64,000 nt of DNA, from the NCBI GenBank assembly GCA_023055425.1, contig JALGPY010000007.1:21090001-21154000 (forward strand). The letters run 5' to 3'. Position 1 is the stretch's first letter. Each line of letters begins with the position of its first letter. The translations under genes and the position numbers were made by a program. Source of the DNA: Linanthus parryae. Taxonomy: Eukaryota; Streptophyta; Magnoliopsida; Ericales; Polemoniaceae. The notes beneath the pieces were generated by a model, which saw only the letters and a list, made by a program, of their open reading frames with translations, did no database searches and was not told the origin of the DNA. This document shows, piece by piece, positions 32,901-43,178 of the stretch.

Positions 32901-34282
32901 GGGTGCGTTAAAGCACGGTGTGTCAAAGCCTGACATTCGCCGTTGGTTGGTAAGCAAATGCGGAGAACCCTCAGGTAATTATTTTGAGTGATATGCGCAT
33001 ACTAGGCTGTAGCCACTTGAGGCAAAATCATGACTGGTTTACTCGCATCCCAGGTCACGCTTCTCTTAAAGATTTGCTTAGTGAGGATACACTGATAGGG
33101 CACGGTTCCACGTCCCTAGTGTACGATGAGGATACCTCAATCCCACCTTCGCGTGGAGGTGCTTATTCTTAGCTTTAGTAAAGATAGCGAAATAACTTAT
33201 AACACAAGTTACCTCACATTATCGCATTTGGTATCGCAGGTCATGCTGAGGAACCTGAGCTGGAGCAGAGAAGTCAGCCTTCTGCATCCCATGTTCCAAT
33301 TTCGAGCTCCCATACCGAGAAGCCCGTCGCAGCCGCTGGACACGCAAGTGAGCATCTCGAGGATGTCATCGAACTCTCCGATGATGTCGAAGCTGATGCT
33401 GTGCCGATGGACGAAGGTGTCCGTACCGGTGGTGAGGAAGAAAGGACAAGTGATGCTAATGTTTTCGCATCTGGGAGTGTCCTCCGCCCAGCGACTTCGG
33501 CTGTCCCTTCGCCTCCGGCGATGACTGAGCCAGAAGCACCTATTCCTGCGTGGAGCATTTGGGGCTCGCAGGTCGGGAATGTAGTCGCAGCTGGTGCGGC
33601 CTACACTCTTCCTCCTGACTATGAGAGGTTGGAGCTCGCAGCTGATAGGAGAGCTATGGAGCGAGGGCAGTCTTCGAACAACCCAGTGGCCCGCATCCCT
33701 TCTCTTCATGAAATTCTGGAAGGCACTGGTAAGTAAAGATTTACCGTTCGCACGTCGCATTATTTGCTTGCGAGTTCTGACATTATAACCATTTTTGATG
33801 TCTCAGGTTTGAAGCAAACCGATGTAGACTGGGTGGTTCGAATGCGTCTCAGATACCCCCGATCGTTTGTGAGATCTCTGGAGATCGGACCTTTTGACAG
33901 GAGGCTATTCCTTACTGAAGCCATCTGGATACTGGAGCAGCTGTCTGCGGCTACACCTGCGACCATTTCGGCCCAGAGTGCCGAATTGCTGTGTGGCATG
34001 TGCCAAAATCTCCTGTTCAAAGTCCAAGGCAGACTTGGTTTCAAATTCCTCAAGGACAGAGTTACACTGATTCGCGCAGCTGTAACTTTGAATCTCGGTC
34101 ACCAGAATCTCGCAGCTGAGATGCAGAAGGTGGAGCAGCAAAAGCAAAAGGTTGATGAAGCTTTGAAGCTGTATCACGAAATGAATGCCAAGTGCGAGCA
34201 ACTGAAGCAAGAAGTGAAACAAGTGGAGAAGCTGAGCGAGCAGTTCGAGCCCCAAGATTCCTTAATCAAGAATTTGTTTTGA
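29980..34282 (+). CDS. Antisense plant mobile domain gene inside the Tat element, six exons
   Basis: Inferred exons: 29980-31860, 31951-32425, 32504-32974, 33054-33158, 33240-33728, 33807-34282. All introns are GT-AG and 76-90 nt; exons total 3897 nt, exactly 1299 codons with the stop. Exon 1 encodes a plant mobile domain (PF10536-like): SRYSPATHTFHFAEFEAAPT, LEDVQMLYEL, YHLTLCAFLCAWLSRYL, LYYRLDQLV, MWVFERWPSYAP. Exons 2-3 are proline-rich, then acidic, with basic clusters KRPRQKG and TKRQKRD. Exon 6 ends in a coiled coil (MQKVEQQKQKVDEALKLYHE). Mobile domain proteins include MAIL1/MAIN and transposon-linked forms; the molecular role is unknown. Extra antisense ORFs are known in Tat elements. 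One in-frame TGA interrupts exon 1 at 31618-31620. The acceptor before ATG 29980 favours that start over the upstream ATG at 29899. Confidence 0.78.
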
Positions 34283-35640
34283 CTTTTCGAATTTTGAAAA
34301 GAAAACAGGAAAATGGCTGAGACATTAATGTAATGTTTTGAAACATTAATGTAATGTTGCTAGGGTTTCTCCCCCTTTTTTTAACAACAAACAATGAGTT
34401 TGCCCGTTTTGCCCTTTTCGGGATTTGATTGGACATTTCTGTGCATATCCAATTATGACATCAGCAATTGATTTTCTGCTTGATTTTCGCGCTAATTTCT
34501 CGACAGATAAGCACGCTTCCGTTGGGAAGTCCATCCGAATCATGACTATCCGTCATTTATTAGGATACGCAACTGAATCGTCGTAGCCTTTAGTAGGGTA
34601 ATTGATTGTTACCGCTTTTCTAGGCGTAAGTGATTGAACTTACCCTCTTTTTGAATTTTGCTGACTCATCTTAGGCAACCGAAGAGTCTCCACAGGGCCT
34701 ATATAAACCCTGTGTTTGCCATTTGGGTTCTTCATCCCAAACATGTGCTTTGCCGTGAGTCCTTACGACTGCTGGCTTCAACGCTTGTTTTTCGTTGATT
34801 CATGGCAACTTCAAGTTTTGAATCCTGAGTTTGCGCTTTGTGCTATAGAAATGGTTTCCAAGATCCACTTTATGAGGCTTATTGCCGTTTATAACCATCA
34901 TAAAGAGGATGCAGATAATTCCTCATGTGTGTTCGAAGAAATTTCTTCGTGTATTATGTGTGCAGGTCATGTTTCCGGCCGCCTCGTGGCAAGGTGCAGC
35001 GCCGAAGTGACCGTGCTACCGTCTCGTAATGAACGACGGAATTCTCCTCCAGCATCCCTGGAGGAGGGTTTCTTGCCTCTTCGTTCTTGAACTCAGGGTT
35101 GCGAACCGCTGTGTTCATCCCCGTCTACAAGGAGCCCTTGCCCTTTGGAGCTTCTGCTTGCAGTTTGATCGCTGGAACCGGTGGTTCCTTGGGCAAATGT
35201 TATGGGGAGCATATCTGACAACGGTCTTGTCGGATAGCGGGATGTCGAGCGTACGGCTTCATGTGGCTCTTTTTAGAGCAAGATCCCCCTTGCTACAGAT
35301 GTTCACCCGCAGATCTGGGCATTGCGTAGCCGGCGTTTGAAGCCAGGGGGGTTCATTCTTTGCAGTCCGGGTTTCCGTACCGTGTCTCTGCTGGCTTATC
35401 AGCCATTTTTCGAATGTATTGCAAGCCATGTTGGCTGCGTAGTTAGACTCGAGCTTTTCGCTTGTAAGCTGTTATCTAGACAGATAAATTGTAAGTCATT
35501 TGACTCATAATGATATATAGCTTTTGTATTATCTGCTCTCTTTGCAACAAAATACAATTTCGAATGCGTTTCGGCTTGTTCTGCCTTGCATAATGCCATA
35601 TAATGATTTCACATATGCGACGTCAATGCGCAGATGTTTC
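34283..35640. other. Tat element spacer between antisense gene and minisatellite
   Basis: No coding region supported on either strand. It holds the 3' end of the antisense transcript (near-repeat ACATTAATGTAATGTT at 34321-34360) and a plus-strand TATATAAA at 34700-34707 that could start another antisense transcript. Confidence 0.35.
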
Positions 35641-36585
35641 GCTAGATCATTCGAGATCGTAATTTCGCAGCTGTGCCATCTTGATGGATGGGCTTGCAGT
35701 TAGTCGTTGTAAATCATATGAGATCATGTTCACAACTTTACTATCGTAACAGATAGTTTTTAACAGATCAATTAAGATCGTTGAGTGGTGCGAATTGCTA
35801 TCATAGAAGATAGGCTTTATTAGAGAATTGCTTGAGATAGTTTCTCGCATAAATTGCTATCGCAGCAGATAGACCTTTAGGAGATCTAGCAAGATGGTTC
35901 TGCAGTTACGTTGCCATCGTAACAGACGGGCTTGGGTGATCAACTAAAATCACTTTGCGTATAAATCGCTATCGTAACAGATAGGCTTAAGAAGATCATA
36001 TAAGATCGCATTTGTGTAAACCGCTATCGTGAGAGATAGGCTTTAGATGATCGATTGAGATCGTTTTTTGTATTTTGCTGCTATCGTGAGAGATAGGCTT
36101 TGGATGATCACTTAAGATCGCATTTGCATTGGCTGCCACCGTAAGGGATGGACTTTAGATGATCAATTAAGATCGTATTTTTGTTGACTGCTATCGTGAG
36201 AGATAGGCTTTGATGATCATTTAAGATCGCATTTGCGTTTGGCTGCTATCGTAAGAGATAGGCTTTAGATGATCGATTGAGATCGCGTTTTGCTATCGTA
36301 AGAGATAGGCTTTGATGATCAATTAAGATCGTGTTTGTATTTGCTGCTATCGTAAGAGATAGGCTTTGATGATCAATTAAGATCGCGTTTGTATTTGCTG
36401 CTATCGTAAGAGATAGGCTTTGATGATCAATTAAGATCGCGTTTGTATTTGCTGCTATCGTAAGAGATAGGCTTTGATGATCAATTAAGATCGCGTTTGT
36501 ATTTGCTGCTATCGTAAGAGATAGGCTTTGATGATCAATTAAGATCGCGGTTGTATTTGCTGCTATCGGAGCAGATAAATCATTG
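35640..36585. repeat. 54-bp minisatellite in the Tat 3' region, about 16 units
   Basis: Each unit holds two short inverted repeats: CTATCGTAAGAGATAG (arms CTATC/GATAG) and GATCAATTAAGATC (arms GATC). Units are divergent near 35640-36250 (lengths about 46-60 bp) and nearly identical with exact 54-bp spacing from about 36290 to 36560. Tandem repeats in the 3' region are a known trait of Tat/Ogre elements and can seed satellites. Confidence 0.9.
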
Positions 36586-36786
36586 TTAGCAGTAATAACA
36601 ACTTAAATAGAGCAATATAAACGGCTAGAAATATGAACTTCTCATTTGGGAGAATTCTTTTATTATAACACTCTCATATGGGAGAGATAGGATTACAATC
36701 CTCTCATATGGGAGAGGAGATTGCGTCAATCGTAGCCACATGAGACACTAAGCAACGTTATCATAAAACGTATGAAATAAGAGAAG

Positions 36787-38397
36787 TCAAGGATAGTACT
36801 TCTTAATCCAGCGCATGTTGACTGAGCTTGGAGTTGAGGTTGTGCCGTGCAACCTTCGTATGCTGCAGTAGCCGCTATCGAAGACTTCTGTGACTTCGAA
36901 GGGTCCTTCCCAATTAGCTGCGAACTTTGGGTGAGTTGCTTCTCGCATGCAGTGGTCAGATGCGCGCAAGACCAGGTCGCCAACTGCGAAATCCCGTCGC
37001 TGGACTGTCTTGTTATAGGCGCGAGCGATTCTTTCTTGGTACCGCTTGTTAGTCCTTTTGGCTTGTTCTCGCTTTTCTTCCAGCAAGACTAAATCATGAT
37101 CGCGTTGGTTTTCATAGAGTGCATGGAAGGCCAGCCTAGCCGAATTAACTCTGACCTCCGCAGGTACTACAGCTTCGGCCCCATAACATAGTAGAAATGG
37201 CGAGGCCCCTGTGGGTGTCCTTTGAGAAGTCCTGTAGGCCCACAGAGCTATGTTAAGAGAGTCGGCCCACTTCTTGTGGTCATCTGCGACCATTTTGCTC
37301 AGAATTCTCAACAGCGTTTTGTTAGTCGCCTCGGCTTGTCCGTTTCCCTTTGGATAATAGGGGGTGGAGCATATCTGCCTGATATTGTAATCCGCGAGTT
37401 TCGTGGCTACCTGGCGATTAACAAAAGGAGTACCGTTATCTGAAAGAATGGTATTTGGGATTCCGAACCTGCATACGATGTTTTCCTGGATGAAGTTAAC
37501 CACAGCCAGCGCGTTTGCCGTCTTTAGTGGTATTGCTTCCACCCATTTGGTGAACAGCTCAGTTGCGGTGAGAATGAAATGGTTCCCATGTGACGTTGGT
37601 CGGATGGGGCCGATGAAGTCCAAAGCCCATGTGTGAAATGGCCATGGCGTCCCTAATGCATGTAGATCCACGGCGGGAGCGTGCACTAGGTTCCCTTTGA
37701 ATTGGCATTCTTGGCAGCGTCGCACCTTGGTGCGGCAATCGACTTCCATCGTGGGCCAGAAGTATCCGATTGAGAGGAGTTGTCTGCATAATTTCGCACC
37801 TCCCTGGTGTTCCACCTGATGAGAAAGGTCCATGACTTCTTGCGCTTCCCTGCCGTCTAGGCATCGCAGCAAGTTGCCCTCGTGACCTCTTCGCCAAAGC
37901 AGGTTTTCCTGAACCATATATCGAGACGCTTTCCTCTTCAATTTGTCGGCTTCTTTTCTCGATTCAGGTACGGTGCCCTGGGTGAGGAATTCAAACAATG
38001 GCTTCCTCCAATCTGTGTCGTCATCGGTTAGAGCGATGAGTAGAGAATCTTTGATTAGTGCGCAACTTTCGCACTTCCCTTGTATCAGGGCTGCAGCTGT
38101 TGACATGCTTGGCCAATGAATGCCATATCTCTGAGCTTTCCTGTAGATTGACACCTCGCTTTCTCCGCAAGCGTGTTGGTGAATCTTTTCTAACAGCTGT
38201 TGTCCCTCTTGCTCGGAGACACATCGCATGAGTATTCCTCCAGGACCCTTGTAGTAAAGGGTGTTGTCGTGGATGCAGTATCCTTTCGTGAGTGCCCAAC
38301 TTTCGCTGCTGGTGCCTTTCGCAATAGCTTGCAGGATTGCTTTTCGCCAGTCTGCGTCATCCATGTGTTCGTCGTCGCACACATCTTCTGTTAATGC
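36787..38397 (-). pseudogene. Tat integrase (C-terminal part of pol)
   Basis: About 536 codons, open from just after the TAG at 38398-38400 to its stop at 36787. A HHCC zinc-binding domain (HQVEHQGG then CRRCQEC-like VRRCQECQ) precedes the DDE core: first Asp in ALDFIGPI, second in SDNGTPF, Glu in NGQAEATNK. The C-terminus has the GPFEVTEVFDSGYCSIRR fold typical of gypsy integrases. It would splice element cDNA into the genome. It is physically intact but cut off from reverse transcriptase by one nonsense codon; the second Tat copy has a serine codon (TCG) there. The second copy lacks this domain entirely. Confidence 0.88.
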
Positions 38398-40392
38398 CTA
38401 CGACGTTCGCACTTCGATGGAAATCCTCGCGGGGCATTTGTCTATGCTGACCTTAGATCCTAGAGTTGCTAAGGCGTCTGCATGCCTGTTGTCCGCTCGG
38501 GGCTTGTGCTCGTATTTCACGTCGCAGAATTGCTGCATCAGCTTTTGCACTAGGGTGCAGTATGACAGGAGGTTGATCTCCTTTAAACCATATTCGCCCG
38601 AGGCTTGCTTAACAATCAGTTTGGAATCTCCCATAACTGTTAAGTTGCTCACTTCCAGAGCTTTCGCCGCACGGAGCCCCGCGATAAGAGCCTCGTATTC
38701 CGCCTCGTTGTTCGTGACTGCGAAGTTGAGTTTTGCGGACATCTGTATGACTTCCCCGTCTGGCTTTGTCAAGACTATCCCGATGCCTCCGCCTTTTCTG
38801 GTTGACGAACCGTCGAAGTGGAGGGTCCAATAGGGCACGTCGATCGCGTAGATTTCTGGGCCTTCGAGCTCTTCCTCGATCACGGGTTCGTGACTGTTGT
38901 CGGGAAACTGTGCCAACAGATCTGCTGCCGCCTGCGACTTGATTGCTCTCGGTTTTACGCATGTGATATCGTATTGAGAGATGGTCATGTACCATTTCGC
39001 CAATCTCCCGCCCGGAGTAGTGTGAGTTAGCAGGTATCTTATGGGGTCGCTTTTGGTGACCACCACTACTTTGTGCGATGCAAAATAGTGTCTCAACTTC
39101 TCTATCACGAAGAATAAAGCAAGGCAATGACGTTCGATGTCTGTGTACCTTGATTCAGCGGGCTGCACAATGCGGGAGATGTAATAGATGGGCCTCTCTT
39201 GGCCTTCATACACCTGAGCCAAGAGTGCTCCTATAGATTTCCTTGTCGATGTAAGGTATAGCAGAAGCGGTGATCCCAATTGAGGCGCGATCATTATCTT
39301 TGGGGATGTGAGTAGTTCCTTTAGCTTTTCGAATGCGGCTTCGTGATCAGGAGCCCAGTTGTACGCGGCGTCCTTCTTGAGAAGAGTGCTGAAACAGCAT
39401 GTGATTTCGGCGATTGCTGGGATGAATCTCCGCAGATATGACAATTTTCCCAAGAATGTTTTCAAGGTACTTTGGTTGTGAGGTGGCGTCATGCTGGTGA
39501 TGGCTGACACTTTCGCAGGGTCAGGCTCGATCCCTTGGCGATGGACTACGCATCCCAAAAACTTCCCCGAGGTCACGCCGAATGCGCATTTCATGGGGTT
39601 CATTTTTAGTTGAAAGCTCCTGCATCTGTTGAACACCTTTCGCAGGTCTGCAAGGTGATCTGCTTCATGCTTGGATTTGACTACCAGGTCATCCACATAG
39701 AATTCCACTTCTTTGTGCATCATGTCGTGGAATAGAGCCATCATGGCCCGCTGATAGGTTGCGCCTGCGTTCTTAAGACCGAATGGCATTACCGTGTAGT
39801 TGAATACCCCCACGGGAGTGATGAATGCAGTTTTCCTTGCATCTTCGGGATCCATCTTGATTTGATTGTACCCGCTGAAGCCGTCCATGAAACTGAACAT
39901 GCGATGGCCTGCCGTTGAATCAATGAGCAAGTCGATGTTAGGCAGTGGGAAATTGTCCTTAGGGCAGAAGCGATTGAGATCTCGGAAGTCCACGCAGATG
40001 CGGAGCTGTCCGTTCTTCTTCACCACCGGCACGATGTTGGCCAACCATGTGGGATGGTGATTTGGCTCTATGAACTTGGCGTCTAGGAGTTTAACAATCT
40101 CCTGCTTGATCTTCACGTTGAGCTCTGGCCTGAAGCTTCTGATGCTTTGCTTGACCGGTTTAGACCTTGGGATGATGTCTAAACGGTGCATGGTGATGCT
40201 CGTGTCCAGACCCGGCATCTCATCATATTCCCATGCGAACACGTCCTTGTATTCAGTTAGGAGCTGTAGCAGTCCTTGTTCCTCTTCGCTTGTGAGGTCC
40301 GCACTCAGGAAGACAGGCCTTTTCTTCTCCTCGTTCGGGCTGAGGAACACTTCTTTTAGCTCTTGCTTTTGTGGTCTTGGCCTGTCTTCCAT
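38398..40392 (-). CDS. Tat pol: reverse transcriptase and two RNase H domains
   Basis: 664 residues from the Met at 40392. Reverse transcriptase has LRICVDFRDLNRFCPKDNFP, VMPFGLKNAGATYQRAM and catalytic YVDDLVVKSK. The native RNase H follows (GALLAQVYEGQ, SRYTDIERHCLAL). A second, archaeal-type RNase H follows (LHFDGSSTRKGGGIGIVL, NNEAEYEALIAGL, MGDSKLIVKQ, RADNRHADALATLGS), the hallmark of Tat. The stop is TAG 38398-38400, premature, since integrase continues in the same frame. Upstream the frame is open back to the gag-protease UGA, so the Met may not be the real start; readthrough of that UGA would make a gag-pol product. Confidence 0.92.
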   Translation of the reverse strand: MEDRPRPQKQELKEVFLSPNEEKKRPVFLSADLTSEEEQGLLQLLTEYKDVFAWEYDEMPGLDTSITMHRLDIIPRSKPVKQSIRSFRPELNVKIKQEIVKLLDAKFIEPNHHPTWLANIVPVVKKNGQLRICVDFRDLNRFCPKDNFPLPNIDLLIDSTAGHRMFSFMDGFSGYNQIKMDPEDARKTAFITPVGVFNYTVMPFGLKNAGATYQRAMMALFHDMMHKEVEFYVDDLVVKSKHEADHLADLRKVFNRCRSFQLKMNPMKCAFGVTSGKFLGCVVHRQGIEPDPAKVSAITSMTPPHNQSTLKTFLGKLSYLRRFIPAIAEITCCFSTLLKKDAAYNWAPDHEAAFEKLKELLTSPKIMIAPQLGSPLLLYLTSTRKSIGALLAQVYEGQERPIYYISRIVQPAESRYTDIERHCLALFFVIEKLRHYFASHKVVVVTKSDPIRYLLTHTTPGGRLAKWYMTISQYDITCVKPRAIKSQAAADLLAQFPDNSHEPVIEEELEGPEIYAIDVPYWTLHFDGSSTRKGGGIGIVLTKPDGEVIQMSAKLNFAVTNNEAEYEALIAGLRAAKALEVSNLTVMGDSKLIVKQASGEYGLKEINLLSYCTLVQKLMQQFCDVKYEHKPRADNRHADALATLGSKVSIDKCPARISIEVRTS

Positions 40393-40524
40393 GCATTCGG
40401 GCGCTTCTTTGAGTTTCTCGTCTGGAGTGCCCTGTGTTGGCTCTTCCGTCAGCGCAACTTGCTCGATTTGATTGATTTGCCCAGGGACACCCCCATGCCC
40501 GTGTGAGGACGTCCCCGCGCACCT

Positions 40525-43137
40525 TCATATGCGATAGCATTTCTTCCCGTTGGCGTAGAAGCTCTCTATCTCCTTACCCTCGGGGTCATGCTTTGCGATC
40601 CTCTTCAGAGTGTACACATTCTTCCGATGATATGCGATGCGCGGCGCCTCTTCGTGAGTAGGCGGCTTTTCCTTGGCATCCCCCCTTGTCACCATCACGC
40701 CCGCAGGTGACTGGTCCTTGATGTCCTCCCAGAGAGGTAAAGGAGTAGGGTTGAATGGTCCGGGTGTTTGCTCGTCCGCCATCTCGGTGAACCACACCGC
40801 CTCGCTGAGATGTGCTTCGTCCAAGTTGAACGGGTTAGTTGAGGCCGGTATCTCGACAATCCTGTCGTTCCAGATAGCTTTCATCACCTGGTGAGCCGTC
40901 GAAGGGATTGCGTCAAAGCGATGAATCCAGGCCCGACCTATGATCATGTGATATGTGGTGTTCGCGTCTATGACATAGAACTTCGCCGAGCACTTGATTT
41001 TACCGATCTGAACGCCCAGGCGGATCCATCCGATCGTCATTCTAGAATCGCTTCCGAATCCCACCAGCGGGGATGGACGCTTGACTACCTTGTGCTCGGG
41101 GATCCCTGCTAGCTTCAGTGTGTGGAGTGGAACAACATTGACCGCTGCTCCTCCATCGACGAATGCTCGCTTGAATTCGACGCCGTTGATGATGGCGGTC
41201 ACGTACAGGGGCCTCTGGTGGCTCGCATCTGTCTTCTTGTCGCTGGCAGAAAAGGTCATAATCTTTTCTGTGAAACGGGACGCCCTGACGACTTTCCCGT
41301 TGGAGACCACGAGGTCCTCCTCGTAGTCCTCTGCTACCCTTAAGATTGCTTTTGTCATATCCGTTCGACATTTTTCAGAGAAGTTCATCTCGTTGAAGAA
41401 TTTGTCGAAGCCATGCGACCCTTTCATGCGGTCGGCACGCTCATCTTCCGTGTCCATGCTGTAGTCTTCATCTTCATGGACTTCAGCAATGATGGGCAGA
41501 CCATCCTCTGCGACTTCTTCCAAGTCCACTATCGAGATCATGGCGACCTCTTTGCCCTTTGAGCCCGAATCTGTATGGGCAGGCAGCGGGTTGTTGCGCA
41601 CATCCTTCCGGTGGTCGCTGACGATGAGTTCGCCGTTCTTCATCTTCTGATCGAACGCGAATCTGAGCTTCTTGCACTCAGCCGTGGGGTGCATGACCTT
41701 GCCGTGGTATTCGCACCACTTAGGGTCCCTCGTCATCTCCTTGGAGGGTGCTTTCTCGAGCGGTGGCAGGACGCCGTCCTTACGCCACTGTCTGCAGAGA
41801 TCGCTCGCTTCCTCCACCGAGCATGGCAGAGGTGGTGCATCGAAGTTTGCAACCTTTGCTTGCTTCTGGGGCGAAACTGTGTTGACCTCAGCTTCGCGTC
41901 CCCGCTTGTAGCCAAATCTGCCGATCTTGTAGGTGGTGCCGCTCGCAGGTCGTTCTGGAGCGCTCTTCTTTCTCTGTCTCTCGACAATGGGCTCGATGTT
42001 CATCGTGCATTCGATGAGCTTTGAAAACGTAGGTGTTTGCAAATTGATCAGCATGCTTTTGTATTCGTCTCGCATGCACTGCAGGCATATCTCTACGAGC
42101 CGGCTTTCAAGCATTGGATCCTTGCACTCCAAGGATTTCGCTCTGAATTTCTTGATGAAAGTGATTCCATCTTCCTCGCGTTTCTGATACATCCGCGAGA
42201 GATGGATCATCGTCACCTTTTCTTCCATCTGGAAGAACTTGGTATAGAACTTCTGGACCATGTCGTCCCAAGTCTTCACAGATCCGGCCTCCAATGTTCG
42301 GTACCATTTGTATGCCACATTCCCAAGAGTTTTTGGGAATTCTCGCATCAGCAGCTTGGGATCAGCTCCGTATGGACCCATGACATCGATGAAACGCATG
42401 ACATGCTCATGAGCGTTTCCATCGACGTCCTCGAACTTATCCCATTTGGGAGCCTTGTACCCCGCCGGGTTAGGCATGAGATAGATCTCTCGCGGAATGG
42501 GTGGATCGTTGTCTAGCTTCGGGATGATGGTATCCGCGAACGACTGATGAGCCAGGATGGAGTCCACGCGCTTCTGCAAAGACGTCATGCATTCTGGAAT
42601 GCTTCCCTCGGTAGTTGGCGGAGGGGTTGCCGTAGGTGGTGGCGACACATATGCCGCCGGAGGATTGGGAGTGTATTGACTACCCGCGTTTCCCCAGATT
42701 GTCGCTGGTGGAGGCAGAGTGTACTGCAGATCTGGGTTGGACGCCAAAGCCGGGGGCTGAGAGGCGTGAGCAGCAGGGGGCAGCATTTGTGCCGTTGACC
42801 CTTGGACCGAAGGCAGCTGCGTTGCTGACGGTGGAGTTTGCAGATGAGGGTTGGGAGGCGTGACTGACACTCCCAATCCTGGAGCGGTAGGGGTTCCTCC
42901 TCCCTGAGGGATAGCGGTGGCTGGTGGAGGATTTGGCGCAAGGGTGCCCAGAACGGCCAAGATCCGTTCTAACTGCGCAGACTGAGACTTGAGAGCTTTT
43001 GCCTGACTTTGGACAGTGGCGTCCAAAGACTCTAAAGTTGGCGCCTCGCCGGGAGTCGTCGGAGTACGGCGAGCCTCGTCTCCCGAGGGAGTTTCGGTGG
43101 AAGGCGATCGGTTGCTGACATCGTCCTCCTGAGACAT
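40525..43137 (-). CDS. Tat gag-protease polyprotein
   Basis: 870 residues. The N-terminus is a short coiled coil (LDATVQSQAKALKSQSAQLE) and a proline-rich linker. The capsid-like retrotransposon gag domain lies around residues 225-390 (NVAYKWYRTLEAGSVKTWDD, KKFRAKSLECKD). The aspartic protease is near 635-740 with FVDGGAAVNVVPL in place of the usual D(T/S)G and a hydrophobic second motif YHMIIGRAW. It assembles the virus-like particle and processes the polyprotein. The stop is TGA (40525-40527); pol continues in the same frame. Its ATG lies 41 bp from the 5' LTR. The second Tat copy matches closely. Confidence 0.93.
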   Translation of the reverse strand: MSQEDDVSNRSPSTETPSGDEARRTPTTPGEAPTLESLDATVQSQAKALKSQSAQLERILAVLGTLAPNPPPATAIPQGGGTPTAPGLGVSVTPPNPHLQTPPSATQLPSVQGSTAQMLPPAAHASQPPALASNPDLQYTLPPPATIWGNAGSQYTPNPPAAYVSPPPTATPPPTTEGSIPECMTSLQKRVDSILAHQSFADTIIPKLDNDPPIPREIYLMPNPAGYKAPKWDKFEDVDGNAHEHVMRFIDVMGPYGADPKLLMREFPKTLGNVAYKWYRTLEAGSVKTWDDMVQKFYTKFFQMEEKVTMIHLSRMYQKREEDGITFIKKFRAKSLECKDPMLESRLVEICLQCMRDEYKSMLINLQTPTFSKLIECTMNIEPIVERQRKKSAPERPASGTTYKIGRFGYKRGREAEVNTVSPQKQAKVANFDAPPLPCSVEEASDLCRQWRKDGVLPPLEKAPSKEMTRDPKWCEYHGKVMHPTAECKKLRFAFDQKMKNGELIVSDHRKDVRNNPLPAHTDSGSKGKEVAMISIVDLEEVAEDGLPIIAEVHEDEDYSMDTEDERADRMKGSHGFDKFFNEMNFSEKCRTDMTKAILRVAEDYEEDLVVSNGKVVRASRFTEKIMTFSASDKKTDASHQRPLYVTAIINGVEFKRAFVDGGAAVNVVPLHTLKLAGIPEHKVVKRPSPLVGFGSDSRMTIGWIRLGVQIGKIKCSAKFYVIDANTTYHMIIGRAWIHRFDAIPSTAHQVMKAIWNDRIVEIPASTNPFNLDEAHLSEAVWFTEMADEQTPGPFNPTPLPLWEDIKDQSPAGVMVTRGDAKEKPPTHEEAPRIAYHRKNVYTLKRIAKHDPEGKEIESFYANGKKCYRI

Positions 43138-43178
43138 GGTTGCTTTTGCTGGTAAGATTCACGTCGGGTTCACCAAAA

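Noticed and set aside
34716..35510. Plus-strand ORFs after the antisense gene, near a TATATAAA
   Set aside because: No recognisable domain or splice pattern; only the TATA-like motif was retained as a remark.
35640..36585. Possible CRISPR-like array of direct repeats
   Set aside because: Plant nuclear DNA, units are contiguous without unique spacers, and the array sits in a Tat 3' region where minisatellites are expected.
41575..42516. Plus-strand ORFs opposite gag-protease, also mirrored at 46315-46794 and 47071-47709
   Set aside because: Present in both Tat copies only because gag itself is conserved; leucine- and serine-rich shadow frames.
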